From contig JAGRPP010000004.1 in NCBI GenBank assembly GCA_019449415.1, positions 1-35,494 on the forward strand: DNA of 35,494 nt. The letters run 5' to 3'. Both the position numbers and the translations under genes were made by a program. The notes beneath the pieces are model-generated. The model was not told the origin of the DNA. It did no database searches and worked only from the letters and a program-made list of their open reading frames with translations. The stretch's first letter is position 1, and every line of letters begins with the position of its first letter. This stretch comes from Geothrix sp. (GTDB lineage Bacteria; Acidobacteriota; Holophagae; Holophagales; Holophagaceae). Positions 33,171 through 35,494 of the stretch are shown here, piece by piece.

Positions 33171-34775
33171 TTAGCGGCGAACGAGCTTTCCTCGGAGCTT
33201 CGCGGCTAGGTCGCGGGCCTCGGGATGGCCGAATCCCGCGGCAGTAGCTCCGTAAACCACCGCGCAGAGGGCCACGAGGGGCAGGACCTTCAGCGCCAGG
33301 GCGGCGCGGGTGAAGGCGTGGGGGGCGTCGAGGGTGAGGAGGTGCGCGCCGCCCCAGGCGAGCAGGCCCATGAGGAGGCAGGCGGCGAGGGCGCGGGCGG
33401 TGGCGTTCAGGAGGGGGCGCAGGTCCAGGCCGGGCAGGCGGGGGCGCAGGCGCAGCAGCAGGCCCGCGAGGCCCGCGAGGCTGGCGAGGCCGTTGGCCAG
33501 GGCCAGGCCGCCGGTGCCGAGGGGCTTCAGCAGTGCGAGGCTGAGGGCCACATTCACCACCAGGGTGGCACCCGCCAGGGCCGCGGGGCCGCGGTAGTCC
33601 TTGAGGGCGTAGAGGGCCTGATTGCCCAGGCGCTGGGCGGCCACGAAGACCAGGCCCACGGACTGGAACACCAGGGTGAGGGCGGTCCAGTCGGCGGCGG
33701 CGGGATCGTAGGCGCCGGTGCGGAAGAGCAGGGCGCAGATGGGCCGCGCCAGCACGGCGAGGCCCACGGAGGCCGGCAGCACCAGCAGGGCCGAGGCTGA
33801 GATGGACTGCGTGAGGCTGCGGTTCAGGGCGGGCCAGTCGCGGGCTTCTGCCTGGCGCGAGAGGGTGGGCAGTCCGGCGGTGGCGAGGCTCATGGCGAAG
33901 AGCCCCAGCACCATCTCGCCCATCATGCCGCTGTTGTAGAGCACCATCTGGGCGCCGTTGGGGAGCATGGAGGCCAGCATGGCGCTGATCAGGGCGTTGA
34001 TGGGGTAGATGCCGGCGGCCAGGAGGCCCGGCCCCATGCGCTTGAGGGCCTTGCGGACCCAGGGGTCGCGCAGGTGCAGGCCGACGGCGAGGCCGAAGCC
34101 CTCCTTCCGCACGGCGGGCAGGATGACCAGCAGCTGGAGCACGCCCCCCGCCAGCACGGCCAGGGCGCACACGACCGCGACCGTCTCGAGGGGCACCTGG
34201 CCGCCTCGCCCCAGCAGGCGCAGCGAGAGCCACCCGAAGGCGATGAAGGCCAGGTTCCAGAACACGGAGACCGAGGCCGCCAGGGCGAAGCGGTGGCGCA
34301 GGTTCAGCAGGCCCGCGAAGCCCGCCGTGAGGCTCACCAGGGCCAGGTAGGGGAACATGATGCGGCCCAGCCGGGTGGTGAGCTCGCTCTGGGCCTCGGG
34401 GCGCCCCAGCATCAGCAGGCCCGCCAGGGGCCCCATGAACAGGAGGACGAGGACCACGCCCAGCAGCAGGATCACCAGCAGGGTGCCCAGGAACCGTGCC
34501 GCCACGGCCTTCACGGCGGCCTCGCCCTCGGCGGCCTCGGCTTCGGCCAGGGTGGGCAGGAAGGCGGCGGTCATGGTGCCTTCGGCGGTGAAGCGGCGCA
34601 GCAGGTTGGGCAGGCGGAAGGCCACGGCGTAGGCATCCGCGGCGGCCCCCGCCCCCAGCACATGGCTGAGAAAGAAGGTCTGGAGCAGCCCCGTGAGGCG
34701 GCTCAGCAGCGTCATCAGCCCGACGACCCCGGCGGAGCGGAGCAGGCTGGGACGGGCGCGGGGGGAATCGCTCAC
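33171..34775 (-). CDS. murJ: Lipid II flippase MurJ
   Basis: A 534-residue polytopic membrane protein of the MOP/MATE superfamily with about 14 hydrophobic helices. MurJ flips the peptidoglycan precursor lipid II across the inner membrane. The N-terminus LLRSAGVVGLMTLLSRLTGLLQTFFLSHVLGAGAAADAYAVAFRLPNLLRRFTAEGTMTAAFLPTL holds the family's SR.xGxxRxxxxA, DAYxxAFRxPNxLRRxxAEGxxxxAFxP pattern. Central-cavity arginines and helices are kept (for example RRFTAEG). I chose the GTG at 34775 just upstream of this block; no strong ribosome site is seen, and the upstream open frame runs through the tRNA gene. tRNA-Thr ends 41 bp before it, so both may share a transcript. Downstream it faces the low-GC accessory region. 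Confidence 0.93.
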   Translation of the reverse strand: MSDSPRARPSLLRSAGVVGLMTLLSRLTGLLQTFFLSHVLGAGAAADAYAVAFRLPNLLRRFTAEGTMTAAFLPTLAEAEAAEGEAAVKAVAARFLGTLLVILLLGVVLVLLFMGPLAGLLMLGRPEAQSELTTRLGRIMFPYLALVSLTAGFAGLLNLRHRFALAASVSVFWNLAFIAFGWLSLRLLGRGGQVPLETVAVVCALAVLAGGVLQLLVILPAVRKEGFGLAVGLHLRDPWVRKALKRMGPGLLAAGIYPINALISAMLASMLPNGAQMVLYNSGMMGEMVLGLFAMSLATAGLPTLSRQAEARDWPALNRSLTQSISASALLVLPASVGLAVLARPICALLFRTGAYDPAAADWTALTLVFQSVGLVFVAAQRLGNQALYALKDYRGPAALAGATLVVNVALSLALLKPLGTGGLALANGLASLAGLAGLLLRLRPRLPGLDLRPLLNATARALAACLLMGLLAWGGAHLLTLDAPHAFTRAALALKVLPLVALCAVVYGATAAGFGHPEARDLAAKLRGKLVRR

Positions 34776-34816
34776 GGTCGGGTCTGGGCGGAATGGTCCA
34801 TGAGGTTCCCCGGCAT

Positions 34817-34892
34817 TGGAGCCGCCTGCCGGAATCGAACCGGCGACCTCCAGATTACAAAGCTGGAGCTCTACCAACTGAGCTAAGGCGGC
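34817..34892 (-). tRNA. tRNA-Thr (anticodon TGT)
   Basis: A 76-nt cloverleaf on the minus strand with a 7-bp acceptor stem (GCCGCCT/AGGCGGC), the D arm GCTCAGTTGGTAGAGC, an anticodon loop TTTGTAA with TGT, the T arm GCCGG-TTCGATT-CCGGC and an encoded CCA end. One mismatch closes the anticodon loop (C31/T39). It reads ACA and other ACN threonine codons. Confidence 0.95.
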
Positions 34893-34919
34893 GCAGGGTC
34901 CAGTCTATCGGATCAGGCC

Positions 34920-35494
<575 letters not shown>

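Noticed and set aside
34817..34892. tRNA-Thr as an attachment site for a genomic island ending at the low-GC region.
   Set aside because: murJ, an ordinary chromosomal gene, lies between the tRNA and the low-GC segment. I saw no repeat of the tRNA 3' end and no integrase.

Overview
This is a GC-rich bacterial window from a Gram-negative cell: it carries an outer-membrane beta-barrel, MurJ, exported periplasmic proteins and fatty-acid enzymes. The overall protein flavour (RHS proteins with a 'GSVDAVSGSLNLRVPLGP' type N-terminus, DUF5117-like zinc proteases, a eukaryote-type alanine aminotransferase) resembles Acidobacteriota, class Holophagae (Geothrix/Holophaga relatives). That placement is inferred from sequence impression, not from a search.

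Layout. 1-8.2 kb: an SPFH-domain protein (cut by the window edge), a secreted PepSY-like protein, a FabH-like ketoacyl synthase, an ArnA-type formyltransferase, a transglutaminase/TPR protein, a long-chain acyl-CoA synthetase, D-aminoacyl-tRNA deacylase, and a two-gene unit of an E2-like acyltransferase and a PAP2 membrane protein. 8.3-15.6 kb: outer-membrane barrel, large zinc metalloprotease, alpha/beta hydrolase, YceI, DinB and an acyl-CoA carboxylase carboxyltransferase. 15.7-24 kb: two tandem paralogous MFS transporters, an SDR, an alanine aminotransferase, an acyl-CoA dehydrogenase, an SMR exporter, a cold-shock gene with a long structured leader, and a membrane-anchored TPR protein. 33.2-35.5 kb: murJ, tRNA-Thr(TGT) and the 3' end of accC. 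These parts are ordinary chromosomal genes; the acyl-CoA synthetase, acyl-CoA dehydrogenase, acyl-CoA carboxylase, FabH-like and AccC genes fit active fatty-acid/acyl-CoA metabolism.

The accessory locus is 24.0-33.1 kb. A 2210-codon RHS/YD-repeat protein has a Sec-type N-terminus, a PKD domain and three Ig-like repeats inserted between the YD-repeat shell and the RHS core, and a C-terminal NlpC/P60 cysteine-peptidase domain after the core's DPDG end. Its stop codon overlaps a small exported protein that is the best candidate immunity protein; an exported immunity protein is what a peptidoglycan-cutting toxin would need. Behind a strong terminator lie two more small secreted proteins, each with one FG-GAP-like calcium-loop motif, separated by intergenic DNA containing a duplicated ~38-bp module. 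Immediately upstream of the RHS gene are four in-phase 10-bp repeats (consensus CTTAACA plus three bases) that look like a response-regulator operator. From about 30.0 kb to 33.1 kb the DNA is visibly less GC-rich than its surroundings, as expected of a horizontally exchanged toxin tip and its cargo. I regard this regulated, Sec-exported RHS-NlpC/P60 locus as the most interesting system in the window.
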